Under the pieces are notes generated by a model, which had not been told where the DNA came from, did no database searches, and saw only the letters and a program-made list of their open reading frames with translations. 32,778 nucleotides of DNA from Pseudomonadales bacterium (lineage in GTDB: Bacteria; Pseudomonadota; Gammaproteobacteria; Pseudomonadales; Pseudohongiellaceae), in contig JAJDSZ010000038.1 in assembly GCA_022827425.1 (NCBI GenBank), positions 1 through 32,778 on the forward strand. The letters are read 5' to 3'. Positions 1 through 6,569 of this stretch are shown here, piece after piece. The position numbers and the translations under genes were made by a program. Position 1 is the first letter of the stretch. Each line of letters starts with the position of its first letter.

Positions 1-1
1 C

Positions 2-169
2 GGGAAGGTTCGCGACGGAACGGGGGAGTCCATGGAGGATTTCCTCACCGACGCCCTGCACGCCGGCCTGCTGGCCCCGGCCCCGGAGTTGCCCGATCAC
101 TACCGGATTCCGATTCCGTCCCTGGGGGACTACCTGCGGGCCTTGCCGGCGGGGGCGACGCCTGCCTGA
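2..169 (+). CDS. C-terminal fragment of an unidentified protein
   Basis: An open frame enters from the left edge and ends with TGA at 167-169, giving 55 residues that include MEDFLTDALHAGLLAP and end in PAGATPA. The window edge cuts off the 5' part. An internal ATG at 32 could be a start, but no ribosome binding site is obvious and the frame is open upstream, so I read it as the tail of a longer gene. The tail is rich in Leu, Pro and Ala with no motif I recognise. It converges on leuD with only 7 nt between the two stops and no clear terminator hairpin. Coding status rests on codon usage like that of the neighbours and on the tight convergent packing. No function is assigned. Confidence 0.5.
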   Translation, partial: GKVRDGTGESMEDFLTDALHAGLLAPAPELPDHYRIPIPSLGDYLRALPAGATPA

Positions 170-176
170 TAAAAGA

Positions 177-818
177 CTACATCCATACCCAGGGTCTGCG
201 TTGACGGTCGGCGGCTTCGAAAGCCGCAATCGCGTCTTCCTGGCGCAGGGTGGCGGCGATGCTGTCGAGACCTTCGAGCAGCAGTCCGCGCCGGGCCGGC
301 TCGATGGCGAAACCGGTTTTCTCGCCTTTCCGCCAGCGGATTTGCTGTGCGGCCAGGTCGATTTCCAGCAGATTCGCGCGAGGGTCGAGTTGCACCCATT
401 CCGCGAGACGCTGAATCATCGCCTCTTCCAGCTCGATGGCGACAATACCGTTCAGGGCGCAGTTGTTGAAAAAGATGCCGCCGAAGGAAGGCGCCAGAAT
501 CGCCCGGATGCCGAAATCCTTCAGGGCCCAGACCGCGTGCTCCCGGGAAGAGCCGCAGCCGAAGTTGTCGCCGGCGAGCAGAATGCTGGTTCCCTGGTAG
601 GCTTCCCGGTTCAGGATGAATTCCGGGTCGGGCTCCCGGCCCCGCGCCGAATCCTGCGCCGAAAGATAGCGCCAGCCGGCGAACATCGCCTCGCCCAGGC
701 CTTCCTTCGATACCCGGGCAATCTCCCGGGAAGGGATGATGGCGTCGGTATCGATATTGGGCCTGAGCAGGGGCGCGGCAATGCCGCGATGGAACACCTG
801 GGTCTGCGAATGCCTCAT
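177..818 (-). CDS. leuD: 3-isopropylmalate dehydratase small subunit
   Basis: Small subunit of isopropylmalate isomerase, which with LeuC interconverts 2- and 3-isopropylmalate in leucine synthesis in the cytoplasm. The 213-residue product has the swivel-domain hallmarks: NIDTDAIIP near residue 21, then GDNFGCGSSREHAVWAL near residue 83, where the Ser-Arg pair belongs to the substrate-binding loop, and FGGIFFNNCALNGI after it. E. coli LeuD has 201 residues, so this is full length with a slightly longer tail. The start ATG (818-816) overlaps the leuC stop in an ATGA arrangement, so the two are probably translationally coupled. No leuB follows, because the next gene converges from the other strand. 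Family assignment is secure. Confidence 0.96.
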   Translation of the reverse strand: MRHSQTQVFHRGIAAPLLRPNIDTDAIIPSREIARVSKEGLGEAMFAGWRYLSAQDSARGREPDPEFILNREAYQGTSILLAGDNFGCGSSREHAVWALKDFGIRAILAPSFGGIFFNNCALNGIVAIELEEAMIQRLAEWVQLDPRANLLEIDLAAQQIRWRKGEKTGFAIEPARRGLLLEGLDSIAATLRQEDAIAAFEAADRQRRPWVWM

Positions 819-2212
819 GACGCCTCCGCCGCGCTGATATAGCCCCGGCAGGCCGAGGCCGCCACGGTGAGCGGGCTGGCGAGATGGGTGCGGGCGCCGG
901 GGCCCTGGCGTCCCTGGAAATTGCGGTTGGTGGAGGAAATCACCCTTTTGCCGCCGAAGGATTCACCGCCGGCGTGAAAGCAGAGCGAGCAGCCGGCTTC
1001 GCGCCATTCGAATCCCGCGTTCCGGAAAATCTCGTGGAGCCCTTCGGCTTCGGCTTGCCGCTTGACCGCCCCTGAGCCGGGAACGCACAGGGCCCGCACC
1101 CAGGGCGCGATTTTCCTGTTGCGCAGATAGTTCGCGGCGGCGCGCAGGTCGCCGATGCGGTTGTTGGTGCAGGAGCCGAGAAATGCGGCGTCGATCTTGA
1201 TTGAGTTCACGGGCGTGCCGGGTTTCAGGCCCATGTAATCCAGCGCCTGACTGGCGGCCAGGGATTTCTGCGGATCTTCGAATGTGTCGGGCGCGGGCAC
1301 CGTGTCGCTGATACTCGCCAGTTGTTCCGGATTGGTGCCCCAGGTAACCGCGGGCGCAATGCGGGCGCAGTCGATCTCCAGTTCCAGGTCGAATATCGCG
1401 CCGGCATCGCTGCGCAATTGACGCCAATGGGCTTCGGCCCGCTCCGCCAGCGGCCCCCGCGGGGCCAGGGCGGTGTTTCGAACATAGTCGATCGTACGCT
1501 CATCCGGCGCGATCATGCCAGTAAATGCGCCCATTTCCACGGCCATATTGCACAGGGTGAAGCGTCCGTCCATGCTCAGTGCGGACACGGCGGGTCCGGC
1601 GAATTCCACCGCATGGCCTCTGCCCGCCCGGCTGCCGAAGCTGGCGATCAGGTGCAGAATCATGTCCTTGGCGGTCACTCCCGGCGCGGTTTCGCCAACG
1701 AAGTTGATCCGCATGGCCCGGGGGCGGCTTGCCCGCAGGCAGCTCGTGGCCAGGGCGTGTTCGGCCTCGGTGGAGCCGATTCCCCAGGCCAGGGCGCCGA
1801 GGGCGCCCAGGGTGCAGGTATGGCTGTCCGGGCAGACCGCGCTCATGCCCGGCAGGACGATGCCGTTCTCGGCGGCGACCACATGGGAAATGCCCTGACG
1901 GGGATCGTCGATATCGAACAAGTGGATTCCCGCCCGCCTGGCGCTTTGCCGGGTCGCCTCGATGAACTCGCGACCATGCGGCGCCAGGGAAATGTCGCTC
2001 CGGCCGGGCCTGGTGTCCACGATATGGTCCATGGTGCAGAATACGCGGTGGGGAGCGCGCGGCTTGCGTCCTTCCTGTTCCAGGCTGCGCAGGGCGATGC
2101 TGCCGGTGCGTTCGTGGAGAAAGATCCGGTCGATATGGATCAGGCAGTCACGACCGCCGAGGTCGGCGATTTGGTGAAGATTCCAGAGCTTTTCGAGCAA
2201 TGTGGCAGGCAT
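815..2212 (-). CDS. leuC: 3-isopropylmalate dehydratase large subunit
   Basis: Large, [4Fe-4S]-carrying subunit of isopropylmalate isomerase, partner of LeuD. I chose the ATG at 2212 because MPATLLEKLW aligns with the E. coli start MAKTLYEKL and gives 465 residues against 466. An in-frame ATG at 2263 would add 17 residues (MNHAGPKPRP...); neither start has a strong Shine-Dalgarno. Cluster ligands are visible as Cys348 (GSCTNNR), Cys408 and Cys411 (GCSLC), counted from the chosen start. Other family signatures are VCPDSHTCTLGALG, EGRxTLCNMAVEMG-like MDGRFTLCNMAVEMGA, and NRNFQGRQG. After the last Cys the usual LAMNxDxL segment is replaced by FHAGGESFGG, so this belongs to a divergent LeuC-like subgroup. 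A related dehydratase specificity is possible, but pairing with a standard LeuD favours leucine synthesis. Confidence 0.93.
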   Translation of the reverse strand: MPATLLEKLWNLHQIADLGGRDCLIHIDRIFLHERTGSIALRSLEQEGRKPRAPHRVFCTMDHIVDTRPGRSDISLAPHGREFIEATRQSARRAGIHLFDIDDPRQGISHVVAAENGIVLPGMSAVCPDSHTCTLGALGALAWGIGSTEAEHALATSCLRASRPRAMRINFVGETAPGVTAKDMILHLIASFGSRAGRGHAVEFAGPAVSALSMDGRFTLCNMAVEMGAFTGMIAPDERTIDYVRNTALAPRGPLAERAEAHWRQLRSDAGAIFDLELEIDCARIAPAVTWGTNPEQLASISDTVPAPDTFEDPQKSLAASQALDYMGLKPGTPVNSIKIDAAFLGSCTNNRIGDLRAAANYLRNRKIAPWVRALCVPGSGAVKRQAEAEGLHEIFRNAGFEWREAGCSLCFHAGGESFGGKRVISSTNRNFQGRQGPGARTHLASPLTVAASACRGYISAAEAS

Positions 2213-2270
2213 TTTAGTGGCTTCGAACCGCCGCGGCCGCGGCTTTGGCCCCGCATGATTCATTTAGATA

Positions 2271-2286
2271 TATTGACCTATCAATA
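2271..2286. promoter_or_regulatory. Palindromic operator candidate TATTGA-N4-TCAATA
   Basis: A perfect 6+6 bp inverted repeat, TATTGA CCTA TCAATA, lies between leuC and the divergent CpcT-like gene. It overlaps the -35 element proposed for the plus-strand gene and would sit just downstream of the leuC transcription start on the other strand. A factor bound here could therefore affect both genes. The regulator is unknown; LysR-type sites have similar symmetry but the spacing is not decisive. Confidence 0.45.
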
Positions 2287-2301
2287 GGACAAAGCAATAA
2301 T
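2273..2301 (+). promoter_or_regulatory. Sigma70-type promoter for the CpcT-like gene
   Basis: TTGACC at 2273-2278 and AATAAT at 2296-2301 are separated by 17 bp. Each hexamer matches the sigma70 consensus in five of six positions. The predicted start near 2308 leaves a leader of about 50 nt before the ATG at 2358. This is a sequence prediction only. Confidence 0.5.
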
Positions 2302-2359
2302 ACAAAGCAATTCGGCACATTTGAAGTCGTGCCTCCATTGGCAAGGGGTACAAAGCAAT
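2289..2359. repeat. Three direct copies of ACAAAGCAAT
   Basis: The exact 10-mer ACAAAGCAAT occurs at 2289-2298, 2302-2311 and 2350-2359. The first two lie in the core promoter region, 13 bp apart start to start. The third overlaps the start codon of the CpcT-like gene. Two or more could be a regulator site or a remnant of local duplication. Confidence 0.5.
2297..2325 (-). promoter_or_regulatory. Candidate divergent leuC promoter
   Basis: Read on the minus strand, TTCAAA (2325-2320) and TATTAT (2302-2297) are 17 bp apart. The -10 matches the consensus in five of six positions and the -35 in four of six. The two divergent -10 elements share five base pairs (2297-2301), so both promoters would use the same core region. 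A start near 2290 would give leuC a leader of roughly 75-80 nt. Confidence 0.35.
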
Positions 2360-3335
2360 GAAGACTATCCGCAAAAACACAAGTCTGGCTGTCTCCGCCG
2401 TTTTGCTTTTCCTGCCGGCAAGCGTCATCGGCCAGGACCTTGCGCATTTCCTCGGCTGGTTCGGCGGCGAGTACGACAACAACGAACAGGTCTGGCAGCA
2501 GGGCGAGGACGGCATTGACCCGGAAGACCGGCACGAGCACATCCATCACGTCTTCGTGCCGGCGCCCGCCCCGGCCGTCGGCGAGCACACTTATTTCATC
2601 AAGCAATATCTCGGCCGCGACTACGAGAACGTCTACCGCCAGCGCCTGTACGAGTTCAGCGTGAACGAGGACCGCGGCGCCATCGAACTCGCCATTCACA
2701 GTTTCCTCGACGAGGAAAAGTACCGCTATGCCGACCGCGACCCCTCACTGCTCGCAGGCCTCGCCCCCGCCGACTTGCGCAATGTGCCCGGCTGCAATGT
2801 CTATTGGCGTTTCGCGGACGATCATTATATCGGCGAAATGGACGAGGGCGCCTGCTTCTACTACTCCGAGGCCATGGAGCAGAATGTCTACATCACCGAT
2901 ACCCTGCGCCTGACCGCGGACGAAATCTGGATCGGCGACAAGGCCTACGACGAGGACGGCAGTCTGCTTTTCGGCAGGGAGGAGCCCCATCGCAACCGCA
3001 AGGTGCGGCAATTCGACGGCTGGGGCGCGATCCGCCGCGGCGTCTTTGCCCCGGATTCGGAAGATCCAGATGAAATGCTGCTCGTGCCCGACCTGCGCCT
3101 GCACAATGAAGGGCAGATCGTTCCGCTGGTCACCGCGGAGGGGGATGCGACGGGCTACAGCGTCGAACTGGCCCGGCTGACTTACCAGAATACCCGGGTG
3201 GCGGTGCTCAAACTCGGCATTCTCGATTCGGCAACAGGTGAGACCGTGGCCTATTCCTGGGCCAATCCCGGCGCGAGCAGGGTCGGCATCAACCTGGGTT
3301 GGCTGCAGGTCGGCATGACTGCTGATGACTTATAG
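2358..3335 (+). CDS. Exported CpcT/CpeT-like (DUF1001) protein
   Basis: A 325-residue protein with a signal peptide: Lys/Arg-rich start, hydrophobic stretch LAVSAVLLFLPASVIG and a cleavage site before QDLAHF. The mature part resembles the CpcT/CpeT family, whose cyanobacterial members attach phycobilins to phycobiliproteins. Visible family features are the start FLGWFGGEYDNNEQVW, a His-rich HEHIHHVFVP, YIKQ-like YFIKQYLGRDYENVYRQRLYEF (split here as YFIKQYLG and YRQRLYEF), the GCNVYWRF core and a Gly-Cys EGACFYY segment. The start has AAGGGG upstream. No phycobiliprotein gene is nearby and the organism looks non-phototrophic, so bilin lyase activity should not be assumed; homologues in other proteobacteria are of unknown role. 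The protein is probably periplasmic or surface located. It is transcribed divergently from leuC. Confidence 0.75.
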   Translation: MKTIRKNTSLAVSAVLLFLPASVIGQDLAHFLGWFGGEYDNNEQVWQQGEDGIDPEDRHEHIHHVFVPAPAPAVGEHTYFIKQYLGRDYENVYRQRLYEFSVNEDRGAIELAIHSFLDEEKYRYADRDPSLLAGLAPADLRNVPGCNVYWRFADDHYIGEMDEGACFYYSEAMEQNVYITDTLRLTADEIWIGDKAYDEDGSLLFGREEPHRNRKVRQFDGWGAIRRGVFAPDSEDPDEMLLVPDLRLHNEGQIVPLVTAEGDATGYSVELARLTYQNTRVAVLKLGILDSATGETVAYSWANPGASRVGINLGWLQVGMTADDL

Positions 3336-3385
3336 TTGCCAAAGGCCTGTGGCTTCGAACCGTCGCCGCCAGGCCCGACAGCGAC

Positions 3386-3414
3386 TCACGTAGTGCGAGC
3401 CCCTGAATACGTGA
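3386..3414. promoter_or_regulatory. Inverted repeat TCACGTA-N15-TACGTGA before the oxidoreductase gene
   Basis: Perfect 7-bp arms at 3386-3392 and 3408-3414 end six bases before the TTG start of the oxidoreductase gene. It could be an operator or an mRNA hairpin that limits initiation. No clear sigma70 promoter or Shine-Dalgarno is visible in the 85-bp gap. Confidence 0.4.
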
Positions 3415-3420
3415 ATTAAA

Positions 3421-4413
3421 TTGCCAGTTAACCGTCAGATCATTCTCGTCAACAAACCCGATGGGATACCCGCGCCGGAGGACTTTGCCCTGCGCGAGGC
3501 TCCATTGCCGGAAATGCCGCCGGGCGGCGTGCTTTGCCGCACTCGCTTTCTTTCTCTCGATCCCTATATGCGCAGCCAGATTGCCGGGCGGCATCCTTCC
3601 GGGACGGTGGCGCCGGGTGAGGCGATGCTTGGGGAAACCGTCAGCGAAGTGCTGCGTTCGGATGCGCCGGAACTGCCGGCCGGGAGGCTGGTGCGCTGCA
3701 TGGGCGGCTGGCGGGAATACTCGGCTCACGCGGCCGGGGAGGCGCGGTTGCTGGACGAAGAGATCACGCCGCCGTCCCACGCCTTGTCGATTCTCGGCAT
3801 GACCGGCTTGACGGCCTGGGCCGGCATGGTCTGGCAGGCCGGGGTTGGGGAGGGTGACTGCGTACTGATTCCGGCGGTGACCGGCGCCGTTGGCTCCGCC
3901 GCCGCGCAGTTCTGCGCCTTGCACGGCGCAAGAGTGATCGGCATTGCCGGCTCGCCGGAAAAATGCCGCTTCGCGACGGAGTCGCTTGGGGTTGAAGCCT
4001 GCATCAACCGGCGTACCGAGGATATCGACGCAAGGCTCGGGGAACTTTGCCCAACCGGCATTAACGTCTATTTCGACTTGATCGGCGGCAGCCTGCTGCA
4101 CACCGCCTGCGCCCATCTCGCCAATCACGGCCGCATCGTGCTCTGCGGCCTCATGGCCGAATACAACCGTTCCGGGCGCGAACCGGGCCCGTCGCCGGGC
4201 CTGCTGATTGCCAGGCGGGCGCAGGTCAGCGGATTGGTGGTCTACGACTACGAGTCGCGACGGAGCGAATATGTCCGCGAGTGCCTGCCCCTGCTGCGCG
4301 AGGGAAGAATCCACCAGCGCGAGGACAGCAGCCGGGGCCTCGAAAGCGCCCCGGAAGCGTTCTGCCGCCTGATGCGAGGCGAAAACTTCGGCAAGGTGGT
4401 TGTTGCGCTCTGA
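3421..4413 (+). CDS. NADP-dependent zinc-free MDR oxidoreductase, CurA/YncB type
   Basis: A 330-residue medium-chain reductase of the leukotriene B4 dehydrogenase/curcumin reductase group, expected to use NADPH to reduce alpha,beta-unsaturated ketones or aldehydes in the cytosol. The TTG start is chosen because the translation MPVNRQIILVNKPDG matches the typical start of the family, and an upstream stop excludes a longer form. The N-terminal catalytic fold contains LSLDPYMRSQI. The Rossmann part has TGAVGSAAAQFCALHGARVIG (about residues 157-177), then AGSPEKC, followed by YFDLIGG and RIVLCGLMAEYN. The C-terminus LMRGENFGKVVVAL is also standard. No zinc-ligand Cys pattern is seen. The stop codon lies inside copy 1 of the hairpin repeat element. 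Substrate is unknown. Confidence 0.88.
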   Translation: MPVNRQIILVNKPDGIPAPEDFALREAPLPEMPPGGVLCRTRFLSLDPYMRSQIAGRHPSGTVAPGEAMLGETVSEVLRSDAPELPAGRLVRCMGGWREYSAHAAGEARLLDEEITPPSHALSILGMTGLTAWAGMVWQAGVGEGDCVLIPAVTGAVGSAAAQFCALHGARVIGIAGSPEKCRFATESLGVEACINRRTEDIDARLGELCPTGINVYFDLIGGSLLHTACAHLANHGRIVLCGLMAEYNRSGREPGPSPGLLIARRAQVSGLVVYDYESRRSEYVRECLPLLREGRIHQREDSSRGLESAPEAFCRLMRGENFGKVVVAL

Positions 4414-4487
4414 TCAAGTCAGATATCCCTGTGGCGCGGAGTGCAATAATGGAAAATCCCAGGGACGGAATTTTCAGGGAATACCCA
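4407..4487. repeat. Short copy of the modular hairpin element
   Basis: GCTCTGATCAAGTCAGA at 4407-4423, then TCCCTGTGGC, ATAATGGAAAA, and TTTTCAGGGAATAC closely track the start, second module and end of the five-hairpin array at 13662-13815. Modules 3 and 4 of the long copy are absent. The last stem survives as GAAAATCCC / GGAATTTTC with one mismatch. The curA-type stop TGA (4411-4413) is embedded in the element, so it forms the 3' end of that transcript and might act as a weak terminator. Confidence 0.65.
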
Positions 4488-4507
4488 AAGAGCAGCGCGA
4501 TGTATCT

Positions 4508-4547
4508 GTCATCTCGCGCGAAGTAAGGCGTAGTCTCGAAATTTCTT
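4508..4547. repeat. Degenerate copy of the GTCATTCCGCGCGAAG repeat
   Basis: GTCATCTCGCGCGAAG followed by GCGTAGTCTCGAA resembles the better-preserved copies flanking dapD (6432-6515 and 7674-7823). It lies directly upstream of rsmJ. It is too decayed to fold into a long perfect stem. Confidence 0.45.
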
Positions 4548-4565
4548 CCAGACTTGCAATAGTAC

Positions 4566-5303
4566 GTGGCTTCGAGCGAGCCTGATGGCGGGAGCGGGGC
4601 AGGCATGGGGCAGTTCCTACATGGCAGGCGATGCGGAAATGGGCTCTTGTTGCGGTTTGATGCCGCCGGGCTCGGGCTGGTTGATCCTGGAGAGCCGAAA
4701 ACGGCTCCGGTGCGGGTGGATTTTTCCGCCGGGGCGATTCAGCGACGGTCCCGGGATTCCCTGCGGGGGCAGAATCTGCTGCGGGCGATTGGGAATTGCG
4801 AGGCAGTGCTTGACGCCACCGCCGGGCTGGGCCGCGACGCTTTTCTCATGGCCAGCGCGGGCAAGCGGGTCAGGATGCTGGAATGTCATCCTGTGGTGCA
4901 TGCCTTGCTCGCCGATGGCTTGCGGCGCGCCGGGGAAGATCCGGATTTGGCGCCCACGATTGCCGGCATGACGCTGGAGCAGGCGGATTTCCTCGGCTGG
5001 AAGGCGAATGGACGCTTCGATGCGGTGTATCTGGACCCCATGTTTCCCAAGCCCGAAAAACGGGCCCGGGGCAAGAAGGAGATGGCGTTCCTGCAACGGC
5101 TGGTGAACCAGGCGGAATCCAGCCGGGGTTCGCGGGATTCCGCAGCGTCCGAATTGCTGCCCAGGGCGCTGGGCTTTGCCCGGGGCAGGGTGGTGGTGAA
5201 ACGCCCTTCCCGGGAGGGCTGGATGAATGACTGCAAGCCGGACTTCAGCTATCGCGGCCGCCTGAGCCGTTTTGATGTGTATCTGGTGCGAACTGAAGAT
5301 TGA
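4566..5303 (+). CDS. rsmJ: 16S rRNA (guanine1516-N2)-methyltransferase
   Basis: Methylates G1516 of 16S rRNA with S-adenosylmethionine. The 245-residue reading has the full RsmJ core: PVRVDFSAGAIQRR, the SAM motif VLDATAGLGRDAFLMAS, RVRMLECHPVVHALL, the catalytic YLDPMFP, KEMAFLQRLV, and the end RVVVKRPSREG and SRFDVYL. The start is uncertain. The GTG at 4566 is just after an in-frame stop and lacks a Shine-Dalgarno; the ATG at 4605 has GGAG ten bases upstream. Even the longer form lacks about 30 N-terminal residues present in Pseudomonas and E. coli RsmJ, so the N-terminus may have been eroded by the repeats in front of it. The last 59 bp overlap the 3' end of dapE on the other strand. Confidence 0.92.
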   Translation: MASSEPDGGSGAGMGQFLHGRRCGNGLLLRFDAAGLGLVDPGEPKTAPVRVDFSAGAIQRRSRDSLRGQNLLRAIGNCEAVLDATAGLGRDAFLMASAGKRVRMLECHPVVHALLADGLRRAGEDPDLAPTIAGMTLEQADFLGWKANGRFDAVYLDPMFPKPEKRARGKKEMAFLQRLVNQAESSRGSRDSAASELLPRALGFARGRVVVKRPSREGWMNDCKPDFSYRGRLSRFDVYLVRTED

Positions 5304-6417
5304 ACTGCGCGAGTATGCGCTGATACACCCGAGCGAGATCGTCGAGTTCGTCCAGGGCGATATTCTCATCGACCCGGTGAATACTTTCGTTGCAGGGGCC
5401 GAACTCCACCACTTCGGCGCCGGTGGGGGCGATGAAACGTCCGTCCGAGGTGCCGCCGCTGGTGCTGTGTTCAGGCCGCAGGCCAAGCTCGTCCTCGATG
5501 CACCGGTCCACCAGCCCGCGGAACGCCTGGCTTTCGGTGAGAAAGGGCTGTCCTGATTCGTGCCAGCGCAAGTCATGCTCGAGTTCCGCCTCTTCAAGCA
5601 GGGCGGCGACCCGCTCCCGGATCCGGCCGGCGCTGATGGCGGCGGAGTAGCGCAGGTTGAAACGCAGCTCCATTTCCCCGGGGATGACATTGTCGGCGCC
5701 GGTTCCGGCCTTGATATTGGAGATTTGCAGGCAAGTGGGCGGAAAACCGCCGCCGCCCTGGTCCCATTCCTCGTTCACAAGCGCCTGCAGGGCAGGCAGG
5801 GCCCGGTGAATGGGATTGATGGATTTGTGGGGATAGGCCACATGGCCCTGCAGTCCCCGGATGGTGAGCAGTCCGTTGATGGAGCCCCGGCGGCCGATCT
5901 TGATGGTGTCGCCGAGCCTCTCCACACAGGATGGTTCGCCGATGAGGCAATAATCGATTTGTTCGCGGCGACGCTGCAACTCGTCGATCACTTTCGCGGT
6001 GCCGTCCACGGCGGCGGCTTCCTCGTCGCTGGTGATCAGAAAACCGATGCGGCAGTTGAGACTCGCGCCCGCGACAAAGGACTCGGTCGCGGTGACCATG
6101 GCGGCCACGGCGCCTTTCATGTCCGCCGCGCCGCGGCCGTACAGCCTGCCGTCGCGAATGCTGGGCTCGAAAGGATCGCTTTGCCAGGCGGAGAGGGGCC
6201 CCGGCGGCACCACGTCGGTGTGTCCGGCGAGCACCAGCAGCGGGCCCGAGTTGCCGATGGTGGCCCAGAGATTGCTCACTTCGCCGAAAGGCATGTCCTC
6301 GCAATGAAAGCCCGCGCCTTCGAGCCGCTGGCGCAGCACCTGCTGGCAGCCGGCGTCGTCAGGCGAAATCGAAGGGCGGCGGATCAGTTCCGCGGCAAGA
6401 TCAAATGTGGGGCTCAT
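5245..6417 (-). CDS. dapE: Succinyl-diaminopimelate desuccinylase
   Basis: Zn-dependent M20 peptidase-family enzyme that hydrolyses N-succinyl-LL-diaminopimelate to LL-diaminopimelate and succinate, in lysine and peptidoglycan precursor synthesis. All metal and catalytic residues are visible: His66 and Asp68 (GHTDVVPPG), Asp99 (GRGAADMKG), Glu132-Glu133 (SDEEA), Glu161 (GEPS) and His347 (ESIHRVDE). The dimerisation-domain region GRRGSINGLLTIRGLQGHVAYPH is typical. At 390 residues it is about 15 longer than E. coli DapE, with a C-terminal tail past LAQFNL. That tail is encoded in the 59-bp convergent overlap with rsmJ. Repeat DNA separates it from dapD upstream. Confidence 0.97.
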   Translation of the reverse strand: MSPTFDLAAELIRRPSISPDDAGCQQVLRQRLEGAGFHCEDMPFGEVSNLWATIGNSGPLLVLAGHTDVVPPGPLSAWQSDPFEPSIRDGRLYGRGAADMKGAVAAMVTATESFVAGASLNCRIGFLITSDEEAAAVDGTAKVIDELQRRREQIDYCLIGEPSCVERLGDTIKIGRRGSINGLLTIRGLQGHVAYPHKSINPIHRALPALQALVNEEWDQGGGGFPPTCLQISNIKAGTGADNVIPGEMELRFNLRYSAAISAGRIRERVAALLEEAELEHDLRWHESGQPFLTESQAFRGLVDRCIEDELGLRPEHSTSGGTSDGRFIAPTGAEVVEFGPCNESIHRVDENIALDELDDLARVYQRILAQFNLQFAPDTHQNGSGGRDS

Positions 6418-6431
6418 GGTTCAACCACTCA

Positions 6432-6515
6432 GTCATTCCGCGCGAAGCGTAGCGAAGTCGCGGAATCCCGCGCAGAGGCCAACCAACGGGATTCTGCGAC
6501 TTCGCGCAGAATGAC
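6432..6515. repeat. Palindromic dispersed repeat, copy between dapE and dapD
   Basis: A left half begins GTCATTCCGCGCGAAGCG and ends GTCGCGGAATCCC. The right half, about 18 bp further on, is an inverted relative: GGGATTCTGCGACTTCGCGC then AGAATGAC. Together they form an imperfect palindrome of about 84 bp. A third partial half, TCTGTGGCCTCGCGCAGAGTG, follows at about 6531-6554. The element fills nearly the whole dapE-dapD gap. Confidence 0.8.
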
Positions 6516-6569
6516 AGCAGAACCAATGCGCTTCTGTGGCCTCGCGCAGAGTGACGGAAGAAGAATCGC

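Noticed and set aside
2213..2263. Longer leuC starting at 2263
   Set aside because: The 17 extra residues (Pro/Arg-rich) have no counterpart in LeuC proteins. The internal ATG gives the family length, though the longer form cannot be excluded.
1322..2287. A 321-codon plus-strand frame opposite leuC
   Set aside because: It has no start signal or recognisable motif, and leuC is clear on the other strand.
2289..2359. Possible CRISPR or iteron array from the ACAAAGCAAT copies
   Set aside because: There are only three short copies with unequal spacing and no cas or replication gene nearby.
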